A stretch of DNA of 64,000 nucleotides from Cryptomeria japonica (GCF_030272615.1 NC_081410.1:122727640-122791639); one strand, 5' to 3'; shown: positions 12,493 through 24,524, counted from the stretch's first letter. The notes: generated by a model not told the origin, from the sequence alone. Translations and numbers: made by a program.

Positions 12493-13100
12493 ACTAATCT
12501 TGATCAAGAATCGATAACTAAATCTAAGCACAATATAGTAGCTGACAAGAACAAGGAAACCAAACCGGTATGGGTTGAGAAAGAAAAGGAAAAGGCAAAA
12601 TCAAGTCTCATAGTTCAGACCGCCTTACATGATGAAAGGAAAAATATATGGGTTGTAGATAGTGGTTGCTCCAACCATATGACTAGTGATAAAAAGAAGT
12701 TCATCAAGCTTGAAGACTGGAATGGTGGTTTAGTAATATTTGAAGGCAACTCATCCATCAAAATAAAGGGAAAAGGAACTCTAAGTACTGATGGAAAACC
12801 AAGGGCACATGATGTGTATTATGTGGAAGGATTAAAACACAATTTGTTGAGTGTGAGTCAGATGTGTGACAAAGGTTATAAATTCACCTTTGATTCATCC
12901 AGTTGCCAGATAAAGAAAGACAGTACATCTCAGGTTGTGGCAGAAGGAAAGAGAATGGATGGAAATGTCTATAATCTGAAGGAATGCTATGAGTCCCAAT
13001 GCATGTTAGGATAGGTTGATGAAAGTTGGCTATGGCACCGAAGATTAGGCCACATAAAATTTGATAACCTAGTTGCAATAAGCAAAAAGGGGTGTGTGAG
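12493..13100 (+). pseudogene. pol: E2 protease and pre-integrase region, broken
   Basis: Retropepsin-type aspartic protease that would mature Gag-Pol. IWVVDSGCSNHMT carries the catalytic D-S-G triad (Asp codon 12658-12660) and the flanking hydrophobic residues usual for copia. HNLLSVSQMCDKGYKFTF follows as in intact copia elements. The pre-integrase segment SWLWHRRLGHIKFDNL (from about 13024) supplies the two histidines of the integrase zinc-binding HHCC motif. A TAG at 13012-13014 separates the two parts. The neighbour upstream is the zinc-knuckle end of gag in a continuing polyprotein, as expected for a single copia ORF. Confidence 0.92.
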
Positions 13101-13920
13101 GAATATTCCACCCATCATCAAACCGGCAAGCACATTTTGTGATGAGTGTGTGAAGGGAAAGAAAACTAAGGTAAGCTTCAGGACAAAAGAGCACAACACC
13201 TCAAGGCCACTCGAAATTGTGCATATAGATCATGTGGTCCAACTAGGACAAAAGAACTTGCCGGTGAAAGATACTTTATGCTCGTCATTGATGATTACTC
13301 AAGAATGACATGGGTCACCTTCCTACAAGATAAGTCACAAGCATTTGAAAGATTCAAGATCTTTAGGAAGATGGTGGAGAATGAAAGTGGGTGCAAGTTA
13401 AAATGCCTAAGATCAGACCGGGGTCGAGAGTTCACATCAAATGAATTTGAAGATTATTGTGAAAAACATGGAATTAGAAGGCAATACTCAGCTGCTAAGA
13501 CACCACAGCAAAATGGCATGGTAGAAAGGAAGAATAGGATAGTTAAAGAAATGGCCATAACCATGCTAAATGAAGCTGGTCTACTAGACATTTATTGGAA
13601 GTTGTTCATACTGCTTCATATACCTTGAACCGGGTTCAATTAAAGACTAACAATAGAAGGACACCTTATGAATTGTGGTATGACCGAAAGCCATCAGTCA
13701 AATACTTCAAAGTATTTGGAAGCAAGTGTTTTATCAAGAAAGATATGGATGGTCTAGGAAGTTTTGATTCCAGGAGTGATGAAGGAATCTTCCTTGGTTA
13801 CTCATCCAACAATAAGGCCTACAAATGCTACAACAGAAGACTAAGAAGAGTCATTGAAAGTGTGCATGTAAAATTTGATGAGGACATGCACAAAGGATGT
13901 CAACCACAGGTTAACTAATA
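13101..13920 (+). pseudogene. pol: E2 integrase, frameshifted
   Basis: Integrase that would insert the cDNA into the genome. The HHCC cysteines appear as CDECVKGK (about 13138). All three acidic active-site residues remain: Asp in IVHIDHV (13228-13230), Asp in LRSDRGREF (13416-13418) and Glu in NGMVERKNR (13523-13525). Copia hallmarks VIDDYSRMTWV, YSAAKTPQQNG and RTPYELWYDRKPSV are clear, and FGSKCFIKKD starts the C-terminal part. Frameshifts near 13260 and 13605 and a TAA at 13916-13918 break the frame. Keeping the catalytic residues amid this damage reflects chance survival, not function. Confidence 0.93.
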
Positions 13921-15646
13921 TGATGATTTCGGTGATGAAGGTGATGAAGCTCAGTCAGACAATGAACCAGAAGAAGAATCAAAGAAAACTCCCAACCGGT
14001 ATGTGCAACAGAATCACCTGAAAGAGCAAATTTTGGGAAATAAGAGTGATGGAGTGCAGACTAGAAGAAGACTTGCCCAAAATGAGGAACAAGTCAATCT
14101 TTGCCTCATGACTGAAGTTGAACCAAAAACATTCAATGAAGCCAGCAAGAGACAAGAATGGATGGATGCCATGGAAGAAGAATTGCAACAGATTGAAAAG
14201 AACAAGACTTGGGAATTAGTCCCTAGACCAGAAGACAAGAACATCATTGACACAAAATGGGTCTACCGGAATAAGATGAATGAAGAAGGTAAGATTGTTA
14301 GGGATAAAGCTAGACTGGTGTCCAAAGGATACTCTCAGGTAGAGGGGATTGACTTTGAAGAAACATTTGCACTGGTAGCCAGATTAGAAGCAATCAAAAT
14401 GTTCCTAACCTTTTTTTCCTACAAGGGTTATAAAGTATACCAAATGGATGTAAAATTTGCCTTCCTGAATGGAAATTTGGAAGAAGTGTACATGGAGCAA
14501 CCAGAAGGGTTTCTACTGCATAATGATGAGACATTTGTGTGCCAGTTGAAGAAGGCCTTGTATGGTCTAAAGAAAGCTCCTAGAGCATGGTATTCAAGAT
14601 TAGATCAGTACTTGAAGGAATAGGGATTCAAAAAGGGAAGTGCTGATAGAAATTTATACATAAAGAAAGATGGGAACCACATGATCATTGTGGTTGTGTA
14701 TGTAGATGACATTATCTTTGGATGAAACAAGGACACCCTCTACAAAGAATTTGCTGATCAGATGTAGTCAGAATTTGAGATGTCAATGCTTGGTGAATTG
14801 AAATACTTCCTTGGTTTGCAGATATTACAACAAGAAAAAGGATTCTTTATCTCACAAATCAAGTATGCAAAGGAGATGTTGAAGAAATTCCAATTGGAAG
14901 ATTGTAAACCGGTAAGTACCCCCATGGTGACCGACAGTAAATTGAGCAAGAATGATGAATCACCGGTGGTGGATCAGACTCTGTATAGATCCATGATTGG
15001 TAGTCTATTGTATTTAACTTCTTCAAGACCAGATATAGTTCAGGCACTATGCATTGTGGCCAAATTCCAAGCTGTACCTAAGCAGTCACATATGAATATT
15101 GTAAACATAATCTTTAGGTACCTACAAGGGACACTCAGCTATGGATTATGGTACCCTAAACAAGGAGATTTCATCTTGGAAGCATATACTGATGTTGATT
15201 GGGTAGGTTGCATTGATGATCGGAAGAGCACCAGTGGTGGTGCATTCTTCCTAGGTGACTGGTTGGTCTCATGGAATAGCAAGAAGCAAGACTCAATCTC
15301 TCTATCTACTGTTGAAGCTTAATACATTGTTGTTGCTACATGCTGCTCTCAAGTGCTTTGGATGAAGAAGACTCTCAAAGACATACAGGTGGACATCACT
15401 GATCCTATTCTCATTCGGTGTGACAATTCAAATGCAATCAGCATAGCAAAGAATCTGGCGATGCATTCTAGAACAAATTGCATTGCTATCAAGTATCATT
15501 TTCTCAGAGAAAAGGTTGTAGGAAAGGAGGTAAGAATGGATTATGTCCCTATCAGAGAACAAGTAGCAGACATTTTCACCAAACCATTATCGGTAAGAAC
15601 TTTTGAGTACCTCCAACACAAGTTGGGAGTTGTGTCATCCACCTAG
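13921..15646 (+). pseudogene. pol: E2 reverse transcriptase and RNase H, broken
   Basis: RT copies the element RNA; RNase H removes the template. RT motifs in order: [75 protein letters not shown], and the catalytic YVDD at 14699-14710. Then MLGELKYFLGLQI and DQTLYRSMIGSLLYLTSSRP. In RNase H, AYTDVDWVGCIDDRKSTSGG keeps the first Asp, but the catalytic Glu after STVEA is a TAA stop at 15320-15322. RCDNSNAISIAKN keeps the next Asp. The frame closes at 15644-15646 after KLGVVSST. Further stops at 14621, 14723 and about 14765. One to two stops per 500 bases with little frame change suggests point-mutation decay. Confidence 0.95.
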
Positions 15647-15811
15647 GAAGGATATTTGTGGTTCAGGGGGAGTTGATAATGGTCAAAGGGGGAGCTTGGT
15701 ATGGATCAAAGGGGGAGTGTACAATACCCTTTGTCATTGTGTCAAAGGGGGAGAAATGTACCGGTATGAAGTGTTTTGTGAGAAGTTGATATCAATGCCA
15801 AAGGGGGAGAT
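15647..15811 (+). promoter_or_regulatory. E2 3' UTR with repeated polypurine tracts
   Basis: Five GGGGGAG tracts, four of them with AAA before the G-run, occur in 165 bases. The last ends directly at the 3' LTR and would be the plus-strand primer. Multiple polypurine tracts in this position are a described trait of Sireviruses. The same arrangement is seen on the minus strand at 56937-57240. Confidence 0.88.
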
Positions 15812-17437
15812 TGTTGGCCTTTTTGGCATTAAGTTGTCATTGATGTCAATTGGTTTGGAAATGGCACCGGTATGATGGCCATTCTCATGAAAGTGAGCAG
15901 ACCATAGGGAGGCTACCATCAAGGAAAATTTTACCAGTAAGGCATAAACCAGGATGATGGCTGATGATGGTGGACCATCGGTAAGGAAATAAACCTATCT
16001 GGAAGATGGATACCTATTTATGATGAAGAGGCAGAATGCTAAAGAAATCACAAATCACCAGAGGTGAAGATGGGTTAGCAGAAGAATAAGGTTCTACCAG
16101 TAAAGGGATGTACCAATATGAGATTTCTAATTGATCAAGTTTGAACCAATTGTGTGTTGGTGAGCTATGTGTTGATCATTGTGATGCCATGTGGACCTGA
16201 GGTGGCAAATATGTTGTGGACGGTGAAGCCTCCATCAACAGGGTTGTTGAAACATATAATTGCCATTAATAAAACAACCACAAATCATGGGTTTGTATAT
16301 GATTGTTGTGGCTCGAGGAAGAAAGGATAACAAAGGAAGATTAGGGAGCAGTTGGTGCTTGCATCAATGAAAAGGAAACAATGAGGCATTTTTATGCATC
16401 GATGGATTTCAAGGCTAGAAATCGAGTTTGTGATTGCTATCTTTAGCAAGTATCCACTGGAAAATGAAAAATGTGTATAGGTGCATCCTTGGAGTACATG
16501 TGATTGATCCTAGATAGACTGGATCAGATCTCATGCAGGTTGTGTCAGGAATAGGAAACCCTAGCCACTCTAAATTTGAATTGGTTTTTGGTGCAAAATC
16601 ATGATATGAAGAGATTAGCTTGAGACAAAACAAGATGATGCTGTAGAGAAGAAAAAGAGAAGAAAAAGATTAAGTGCTGATAAGATTTTAGCCTTAGAAT
16701 TTATTCTAAGAAAGTTGCAAAGTTAGTGAGCAAGCAAACAGGTGAGAGGGTTTAACCGGCAGTGATTGAGTACTGATATAACTGTAAGTTCAATAGTTAA
16801 GAAGACCGACAAAGTGCAGTAGAGCAAGGCAACATCCTAGAGTAACATAGAGTGTGATGAGACTGTGAGAGAGAAAGAGTAATAATAGTGGCCAAGAATC
16901 AAAGAAAGTAATTTCACAATCGGTAGTGTGAGATTCAGTGGAAGTGAAGGTTGTCAACCGATAGTGAGTTATTTGATCAAAGAGTTGCATAATACATTTG
17001 CAACAAGAAGTCTTAATTGTATTTAATTAGTATTTCAATATATATCGCCAAGTTGAAGCTTGGTGCAGGGATTGGTTCTCCTTGGGTTGGTGCCCTAAAA
17101 GTGCAGGTGTTCATCCCCTAAAAGTCAAGGGGTTGGTTATCCTTGGGTTGGTGCCCTAAATCTTTGTAATCCAGTGTTTTACCTGTGAGGCTGGATTGGA
17201 GCAGTAGTCTCCAACAACTTTTCTCACCGAGGTTTTTCCTATATTGGGTTTTCCTCATACATTTGTTGTTGTGAGTTGAATTTATGTGATTGATCACTTT
17301 GGCTTTCCTTCCCGCTTCACCGGTTTGAATGTTTAGTTGCTCAATTTTGTAGCAGGCTTTCTAAAGTTGTTCAACGAGGTAAAAAGAAGTAGCAACCACT
17401 AATTCACCCCCCTCTTAGTGGTGGTCTGTGTTCAACA
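15812..17437 (+). repeat. E2 3' LTR
   Basis: About 1.63 kb, aligned with 8794-10412. It has a local duplication around 17070-17160, where GGTTGGTGCCCTAAA appears twice, absent from the 5' LTR, and lacks the short block near 9060. It ends TTCAACA, followed by the target duplication CTATT. Confidence 0.93.
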
Positions 17438-17442
17438 CTATT
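17438..17442. other. E2 target-site duplication, right copy
   Basis: CTATT, identical to 8789-8793. Confidence 0.9.
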
Positions 17443-17782
17443 TGATAGATGTACTTCCTTAAATCTCAATTTAGATCTTGTGGATTATTGGTTTGAGTCT
17501 TCTATAGCCTATTTGAGGCAATTGCAATCTTGAAATTAGAAGCCCACTTTTCCCTTGTTTGCAAGTGGCCCATTGTACATGCACTAAGTATAAAGTGTGA
17601 AATCATCATTTTTTATTTTTTTTAAATTTTGTGGGGGGGGGTGGCGGGTGGGGGGTGTCTTGTGTGATTGTGCCTCTCTTTATCTTGTTCTCTTTCATTT
17701 TTTTACTATCAATTGTCCTAAATTTGCATATTTAACTCCACATAACTGCGCTTCTTGAAAAATTGATGCCTAGAGTAAGTTA
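17443..17782 (+). other. E1 leader, second part
   Basis: Continuation of E1 after the E2 insertion and upstream of E1 gag. It contains a strong G-rich run at 17632-17657 (G-blocks of nine, three and six separated by short spacers) after a T-rich stretch. Confidence 0.6.
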
Positions 17783-18660
17783 ATGGAAAAAGGATCAAGT
17801 CATTATATTGATGGAACTATAACGACACTAAATAATCCTAATGATCACATTGAATGGATCGCAAAAAATAATCATGGCTCTTGGAACTCTATAGAAATAT
17901 GTTCAAAGGATCTTGCCTATCACATTGAAAAGTGTAAAATAGTTAAAGATGCTTGGGATATCTTGGGTAAATTGTATGGCCAAATTGATGAGATTAGAGG
18001 CTACCAACTTGACAATGAGCTCAATATGTTGGATCCCAAGAATTTTGATACAATCTATAACTATGTCACTAAGGAAAATGAGCTAAGAGCACAACTCAAG
18101 GATTGTGGCATTGATAAGAAGGATGCATAGTTGTCTATAATTTTTTGGGAAATCTTCCATTAGAATATGTAGCATTTGTTTCTAGCTTCCATTTCATCAC
18201 TTGACAGTGGATAGTTATTTCACTATACCATCATTTGATGCATTCACAAAAAATTTGATGTTAGAGAAATTGAAGTTGATGAGCATGAGGATTCTCAAGC
18301 TGTCAAAGTCCAAATCTTTGGTGGCAAATCAATGGAATTAAGGAAAGAGTTCTAGCAAGAAGCAGAAGTAGTCTAAGTCAAAGACACAATAAAATAAACC
18401 ACAATCATCCTCTCCACAACAAGGCAATATTTAATTTTACAAGAGGGGAAATACATCTAAGAAGGAGAGTTATTCATATTGCAAGAAATTTGGTCATGAT
18501 GAGCATCATTGCCACTCAAAGAAAATTTTTGAGTTGAAAAACATCATTAAGAAGAACAACATCAATTTTCCATCTGCCTACAAGAAGAAGGATTCACCTC
18601 CTTTCAAATCCTCACAATCAAAAGGAAAAGGGAAAGCATTTGACATGGCATAAATAGGTT
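17783..18660 (+). pseudogene. gag: E1 gag, broken
   Basis: Copia UBN2-type gag. An open stretch of 115 codons starts at the ATG at 17783 (MEKGSSHYIDGT) and contains WNSIEICSKDLAYHIEKCKI, DAWDILGKLYG and LNMLDPKNFDTIYNYV, typical of the family. After the stop at 18128 the frame is repeatedly lost. A single zinc knuckle, YSYCKKFGHDEHHC, lies at about 18474, with the first cysteine apparently changed to tyrosine. The true start could lie further upstream. It is more decayed than E2 gag, as expected for the older host element. Confidence 0.85.
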
Positions 18661-21520
18661 CTTCACAATAAAGGATACTTGACTCGAGCTCCTCTCATCA
18701 CATGGGTTTTACAAGGGAGCAATTTTCCACATTGGAGCCATCTATGGTACCTCACATTTTCATTGGTGATGATACTCAAGTGGAAGTTTAAGGGAAGGGT
18801 TTGGTTGCCATGGATGATAGAACTTTTGAGAATGTTCTCTATGTTCCTAACTTCAACACTAACCTTATTTTTATCTACCAAATCACCCACTATGCAAATG
18901 TAAAGAAAGTTGAGTTTATACCTAATTCAGTTATGGTCAAAGAACTTGAGAATGATACCTTGGTAGCAGTGGGACAAGCCAATCACAACTCATGGATTTA
19001 TTCTTTCTCCCACTTTGTGCCTTGATCTCCTTCTCTCACCTTGATCACTCATTCAAACTTAGAAAGTAAGCTTTGGCATGAACATTTTGGACACCTCAAC
19101 TACCACTATCTTAAGTAGCTAATCTCTAAGGATATGGTCATAAGTCTACCTCAAATCACCATTTTAGAAGGTGTATGTTCAAGGTGTTCCATGGGAAAGC
19201 ATCCCAAAGAGAAGTTTGATAAGGGGATCAGAAGTCTTGAAGAGCTTTGTAATTTCTTCAATTGTTTCACAACAATTTAGTAGGCCCATTTCTCATGCCA
19301 TCATTCAACAAGGCTTGCCATGTCCTCACCTTGATTGATGACTACTCCTGCTTCCTTTAGGTCTACTTTCTTGTTCATAAGACTGAAGTGTTTGACATAT
19401 TTCTAGCCTTTAAGGCTCAATTTGAGAAGCAACTAGGGAAACTAGTCAAGATTCTTCGCACAGACAATAAAAGAGAATATGTGAACAATATACCTGATGA
19501 ATTTTTCACTATTTAGGGGATTGATCTTCAACACTCAGTTGCCTAAACTCACTACCTGCATGATTCATGCTTGTTCTCTTGGTCAAACTTTTTGGATAGA
19601 AGCTATTACTCGCACCACACACATCCAAAATCGGGTCTCCCACAAGGATTTAAAGTGTATCACTCCTTCTGAGGCTTGGTGTGGAAGAAAACCAATTGTG
19701 AGACATTTTAGAGTCTTTGGGTGTCTGACATGGGCTTACATTCCTCCCTAGAAACACAAGGCATTGGAACCTCAGAGTAGGATTTGCATATTTGTTGGAT
19801 ATCTTAAGGGTGTTAAGTCATATCGACTTATGGATCTAGAGACACATGAAGTTTTCATTGAGAGGAGTGTTCACTTTGAGGAAAGATCATCTAGCTTGGC
19901 TTCTCATCATCCTTCTCCTTCCTCCATTGTGGATAGCGATGATAATGACTCAAATGATAACTCTCCCTGAACTCCAACTCGTAGGATCACACCTTCACAG
20001 GGTCCACTTGTAGCTGAGGAAGCTCATCCTTCATCTCCTCCAAGACCTTGTTGGATTGACAGACTCTTGAGTTAGTAGGTTCTCTTGTCAGGGATCCTTT
20101 CGACACTCAAAAGACTTGGTCACAAAATCAAGATATTCCACATGATTACATTGCTACAACTTTTGATCCGCAATCCTTTCAAGAAGCATCAGGTGTTCCC
20201 AAGTGGGACTTAGTGATTAAGGAAGAGTATAGTTCCTTGATGAGGAAAAACACTTGGGAGTTAGTCCCTCTCCCTAAGGGGAGAAAGATGGTTTGATGTA
20301 AGTGGATCTCTTAGACTAAGTTTGTAGCGGATGGTAGTGTGGATAAGTACAAAGCTTAGGTTGTTGTGAAAGGTTTCTCATAGATTCTTGGTGTTGATTA
20401 TACTGAGACCTTTGCACTTGTAGCTAAGATTAAATCCATTCGCTTGACACTTTCTATTACCACAGCTCATGGTTGGGTTGTACATTAGATGGATGTGAAG
20501 AGTGCATTTCTTCATGGGGATCATGAAAGAGGAGATTCACATGGAGCAACCACGGGGATTCATTTGGGATTCTTCATTTGTTTACCACTTGAGGAAGTCT
20601 ATCTATGGCCTCAAGCAAGCCTCTAGGGCTTAGTATACCAAGATGAATTCCTTTATTCTCTCCATATGATTTACTAGGTGTCATTATGATCCAAATATCT
20701 ACATTTTATGATAGGATGTCTCTCATTTGATATTTATGTTCTACGTTGATTACTTGATCATTACGGGGAGCACCTCATCCATCATTGATAGTGTCAAATC
20801 TTCTTTCCATGAGATATTTGCTATGAATAACTTTGGCATTTTGCACTACTTTCTCGAGATTAAGATATCACAATCACCTTCTAGGATTACTCATGCACAA
20901 CCCAAGTATGCTCTTAATCTTCTAGCATGATTGCATATGGCTGATTGTAAGTTTGTGCCTACTCTCTTTCTTTCAGGAGTCAATCTTTAGGCTAAGTGTT
21001 CCACACCACTTGTTGATGCCACATTGTATCATCATCTTCTTGGGAGTCTCATCTACTTGACTCACATATGCCTTTATATTTCCTTTGTGGTTGGCATGGT
21101 TTCATGCTTTATGCAAGAACCACATGAGATTCATTGGAAAGATGCCAAATTCATTTTGCACTACATATAGTTTACACTTCACTTTGGGATTCACTATGTA
21201 GTAGGCACAAGACTTTCCTTGGTTGGTTACACAAACTCCAATTGGGTTGGCAATCTTCATGATCATAAGTCCACTTTACATTACAACTTTCATCTTGGTT
21301 TGAGCCCCATTTATTACACTTGAATGAAACAATCATAGTGCCATTCAGATCTTGAAGAACTCAGTTCACCATTAGCAGACCAAACACATTGAGATCCAAA
21401 TGCACTACATCAAGAAGTTGATTCAGGTTTAGATCATTGATTTAGATTAGGTTGCAAACATCTTCACCAAACCCTTCAATAAGAGTAAGTTTCATCAGTT
21501 GTGAGCTCTCTTGGGAATGC
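18661..21520 (+). pseudogene. pol: E1 pol (protease, integrase, RT, RNase H), heavily decayed
   Basis: Protease: LDSSSSHHMGFTREQF at about 18680, with the catalytic D-S-G changed to D-S-S. Pre-integrase: SKLWHEHFGHLNYHYL (about 19065). Integrase: LTLIDDYSCFL (about 19335), ILRTDNKREYVNN (about 19450) and PSEAWCGRKPIVRHFRVFGC (about 19665). RT: HMEQPRGFIWDSSFVYHLRK and SIYGLKQASRA (about 20540-20630), then FYVDYLIITG at about 20740, with the second catalytic Asp of YVDD changed to Tyr. RNase H: GYTNSNWVGNLHDHKST (about 21225). It ends NIFTKPFNKSKFHQL at about 21517. Dozens of stops and several frameshifts; many stops are TAG or TAA where glutamine is expected. Confidence 0.88.
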
Positions 21521-21800
21521 AAGATATTTCATCAAGGGATTTTAGTTGACTTTTGCATCCTCTCTTATGGGGGGAGACATTTTTCTTTCTCAAGGTTTTG
21601 TCCTTCTTTGATAGTTCTTTTGTGTTTTTTTTCATCTCTCTTTTTGGGGGGAGTTTTTTCCTACTGGGTTTTCCCCCTTTCTCCATTTATGAGAGATTGT
21701 ATTGCATTTGTACATGGGTACCTAACATGGCCTCACAGCCGAGACCCATCTCACATTGTTAGATTGAGTCGACATTACCCTAAGTTGCAGTTAAGGGGGG
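21521..21800 (+). promoter_or_regulatory. E1 3' UTR and polypurine tract
   Basis: The tract GTTAAGGGGGG ends exactly where the 3' LTR starts. Two further GGGGGGAG tracts lie at about 21570 and 21645, so E1, like E2, has repeated purine tracts here. Confidence 0.8.
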
Positions 21801-22157
21801 TGTTGGTGTAAATTATGTCTCATAGTTACACTTTTCTTAATTTGACTTAAGATAATGCATTCATTGCAGTTTGCATATGAGACAATTAGGGAATTATGAT
21901 CCACCTTTAATGGAATGTTCTATTATTTATCCTACCTACCCCTACCCACCCTTGTATCTCATTGGGCGACATGTCATGATTGTGTGCTCTCATTTCCCTA
22001 TGACTTTGCCTTTATAAGCAAGATTATTTTTATTGTATAGTTGATTGAGTTTTGCATTTTGATGAGAATACAATATATTCTTGTCTATCTTTGTATCTCA
22101 TGTGTTGTGCCATTCATTGGCCTCTAGATCTTGGTTATTATTTGGCAAATTCTTACA
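21801..22157 (+). repeat. E1 3' LTR
   Basis: 357 bases, TGTTGGTGTA to TTCTTACA. It carries TTTATAAG at about 22012, a plausible TATA box. It lacks about 75 bases present in the 5' LTR. Confidence 0.92.
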
Positions 22158-23601
22158 ACTAAAGCAACTCTCCATGTTTATCTTATTTCACCCAACTACT
22201 GCTTGGGCATATAAAGTTACATTTTTTGTTATAAAAGTCTTCAAAAGTGCCTCAAATAGTCTTTAATTAGCCTTGAAATCTTTCCCAACCTCATCCTTAT
22301 TCATTGGGTCATTATGAGCTCCAAAATTGCCCTCAATTGATGCATTTCATGAAATCATTACAACAATGAATCTCAATTTTTTACTCTTATGAACTCTTGT
22401 ATCTTTCTTGGCACTGTTGTAAGGTCTAGTAATTTAGATTTTGGTCCTCTTGAGCTTTATTTTAGCCAAAACAATATCTCTATATCATATTTCTTTATTG
22501 TTGTATCATTATACCATTCCTTACCTGTTTGACATGGTTTGTGATTAAATTTTCATGAGCAACACCATTTCCTTGGCCTTTTCATTGTATTCTTTTTATC
22601 TCTTCTCTGAACACATGACCTCTCCTTATGATAAAAATTTGATTACAATGATAGCTTATCAATTTTCCCTATACCATTTAATTATTCATTATCCTCTATG
22701 TTCTTGACTGTACTATCATCATTATCAACCTTGTCATCTACTGTAACCTTTATATTCAGAGTGCATTCTTTTCTCCTTGACCTCTACAAAACTTCTTTGT
22801 GTTTGCAAGCACAACTTAATGTTTTTTTTAAGTTTGATGTCTTTAAGACTGTGTTTTGATCTACATCTTACTATGAAAATTCCCTTTGTAAAGATTGAGG
22901 AGTTGCAACCACTACTCTCATATCATTAACTACCCAACCTGAGGATCCACTACCTTCAAGCCTTCTCACCATTGCTACAACAATGATAAGCCTTTAAACC
23001 TTACAATGATCTCTAGATCATTACAACATTTTGTCATCTTTTTAATGACTTTCTATCTTTGTTTTCCTCTCACAATAATGCCTTTATAACTATTACTTGC
23101 AAGTACATGCTCTCTACCAACCATGAATGTTGTATCTAGAACATGTAAAAGTATAGCTTCATTCTTGACCATTGTACCCTTTCATTCTTCATATGTTTGT
23201 CTTGTCATCCTTTAATACAACTGTAGACTGCTCTTTTAATCTCTAATATTGTCACTAAAAAATCTTTCAATATTCTTTGTATTAGCCATGGGTTCCATTC
23301 TTATTGCGATGATTATTATGCAATTGTTGGCATGATATAGCATCATTCTTACTCCTGATAGGCTTGCTACTCTAACCCTTCTTTGTAACCCCTACCATAA
23401 ACTATTGTACACAATTTCCATGCTTCCCTTTGTCATTGTTCACCAAGGTATTCATAACATTGCTTACTATATCTCCATAGCTATACGTTTGCCTCCATTA
23501 TTACTAACATGTTCATCATGATCTCTTTTGATTGTGATGTCATGTTTGGTATGTTAGAGCATGCCATTCAAAAGATTGTTATTCTATATCATGCAAGGGA
23601 C
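22158..23601. other. Unassigned AT-rich sequence
   Basis: Flank of E1, leading into R1 copy B. It may be the left continuation of R1, whose copy A is cut by the window edge. No domain found. Confidence 0.35.
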
Positions 23602-24524
23602 TGTGTATCAAGTGAGCAATTACACACATTGTGGTAGCTCTGCCATTGCTATTGCACTTGATTTGCAAAATATACATCTCATAGAAACTCTACCCTCTTA
23701 TCACTCTTTGTGATGATCACAGTCACTTTCTACCATCTTCATATAAAACTCTTCATGACCACTTCTATGATGATTTGTGAGTGGTCACTCATCATACAAA
23801 TTTGCCCTTTCACATAACTTCATACCTCTATCTCTTCTTTACTATCCTTTTATTTAAACTCAAGAGCATAAAACTCAAAAGAAGCAATCTCAAGAGAAGA
23901 TTTTCAGCTCTATGATAGTTTCTTTCAAAAAATTGACATTCTGCCCAACTATTGTAAGACTAGAAATACCTTGTTTTGTTGCCAATATCATGACTTCTTG
24001 TTTTTGATAGTCTTCATGTATCATTATCCCTTGTTTTTACCAAAGAGATCTTCCTTCTAATTTGCCTTTTGAAGATTCCTAACCTCTTTCTTCACCACAA
24101 AATACTAATGAAATTCTTGAAAACTTTATCAAATATCTTCAAGATTCTATCTTTACATCCTTTAAAGTAATTATTTATAGTGGTTGATCATGTTATACAT
24201 CTACAATGCCCAAAATGCAAATAGTGTGGAAAAATCCAAACAAAATAACAGAGTAACACTCTTTATTACTTCTTGAGACCATACACTTTACACTCAACAC
24301 AACCCTAAAGCATATCATAACAGCTATATACTGCTTGACATATGGTAAATTTGTATTGAGCTTTCAGAGTTTGGCAACAACAAAACATGGACATGGTTTC
24401 CAAATTACATAAAGCCTTTTTTCTATTTTGCATGTTGAGAAGATCTCTGAACTATCATAATGAAATTTTACAGATACCAAAGACTTCTATAAATTTTGTT
24501 AGATAATACTTTGAGCTACACTTT
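23602..24524. repeat. R1 copy B, left part
   Basis: Aligns with about 1-955, starting GACTGTGTATCAAGT. The alignment stops at CTACACTTTTG and resumes at 33955, so this copy is split by about 9.4 kb. Confidence 0.75.

Larger units (their letters stand above)
8794..17437 (+). mobile_element. SIRE-like copia retrotransposon E2 nested in E1
   Basis: LTRs 8794-10412 and 15812-17437 start TGTTGGCC; the right one ends TTCAACA and the left one TTCAATA. The pentamer CTATT at 8789-8793 and 17438-17442 is an exact target duplication, which proves a single insertion event in E1's leader. Order inside: primer site, gag with several zinc knuckles, protease, integrase, RT, RNase H, then a 3' UTR with repeated GGGGGAG tracts. 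Domain order PR-INT-RT-RH is copia. LTRs over 1 kb, the extended gag and multiple polypurine tracts suit the SIRE/Sirevirus lineage. By hand I count about 15 differences in the first 126 aligned LTR bases, so it is old. Confidence 0.95.
6805..22157 (+). mobile_element. Copia LTR retrotransposon E1, interrupted by E2
   Basis: Two direct LTRs (6805-7221, 21801-22157) enclose a tRNA-Met-type primer site right after the first and a purine tract right before the second. A heavily decayed copia gag-pol lies between them. Removing nested E2 and its target duplication leaves about 6.7 kb, a usual length for copia. The 5' leader is unusually long: about 1.5 kb before E2 and 340 bases after it. Flanking pentamers are CGTAA on the left and ACTAA on the right, only a partial match, so the target duplication is eroded or my ends are off by a base. 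LTR differences and dense stops make it old, and it must be older than E2. Confidence 0.9.

Noticed and set aside
13260-13620. Programmed frameshifts in E2 integrase
   Set aside because: The shifts lie within conserved domains, accompanied by stops elsewhere; simple decay explains them.
22300-23600. Minus-strand reading with stops that might all be former glutamine codons
   Set aside because: Stop density of about one in sixteen codons is what AT-rich non-coding DNA gives, and no motif appears.
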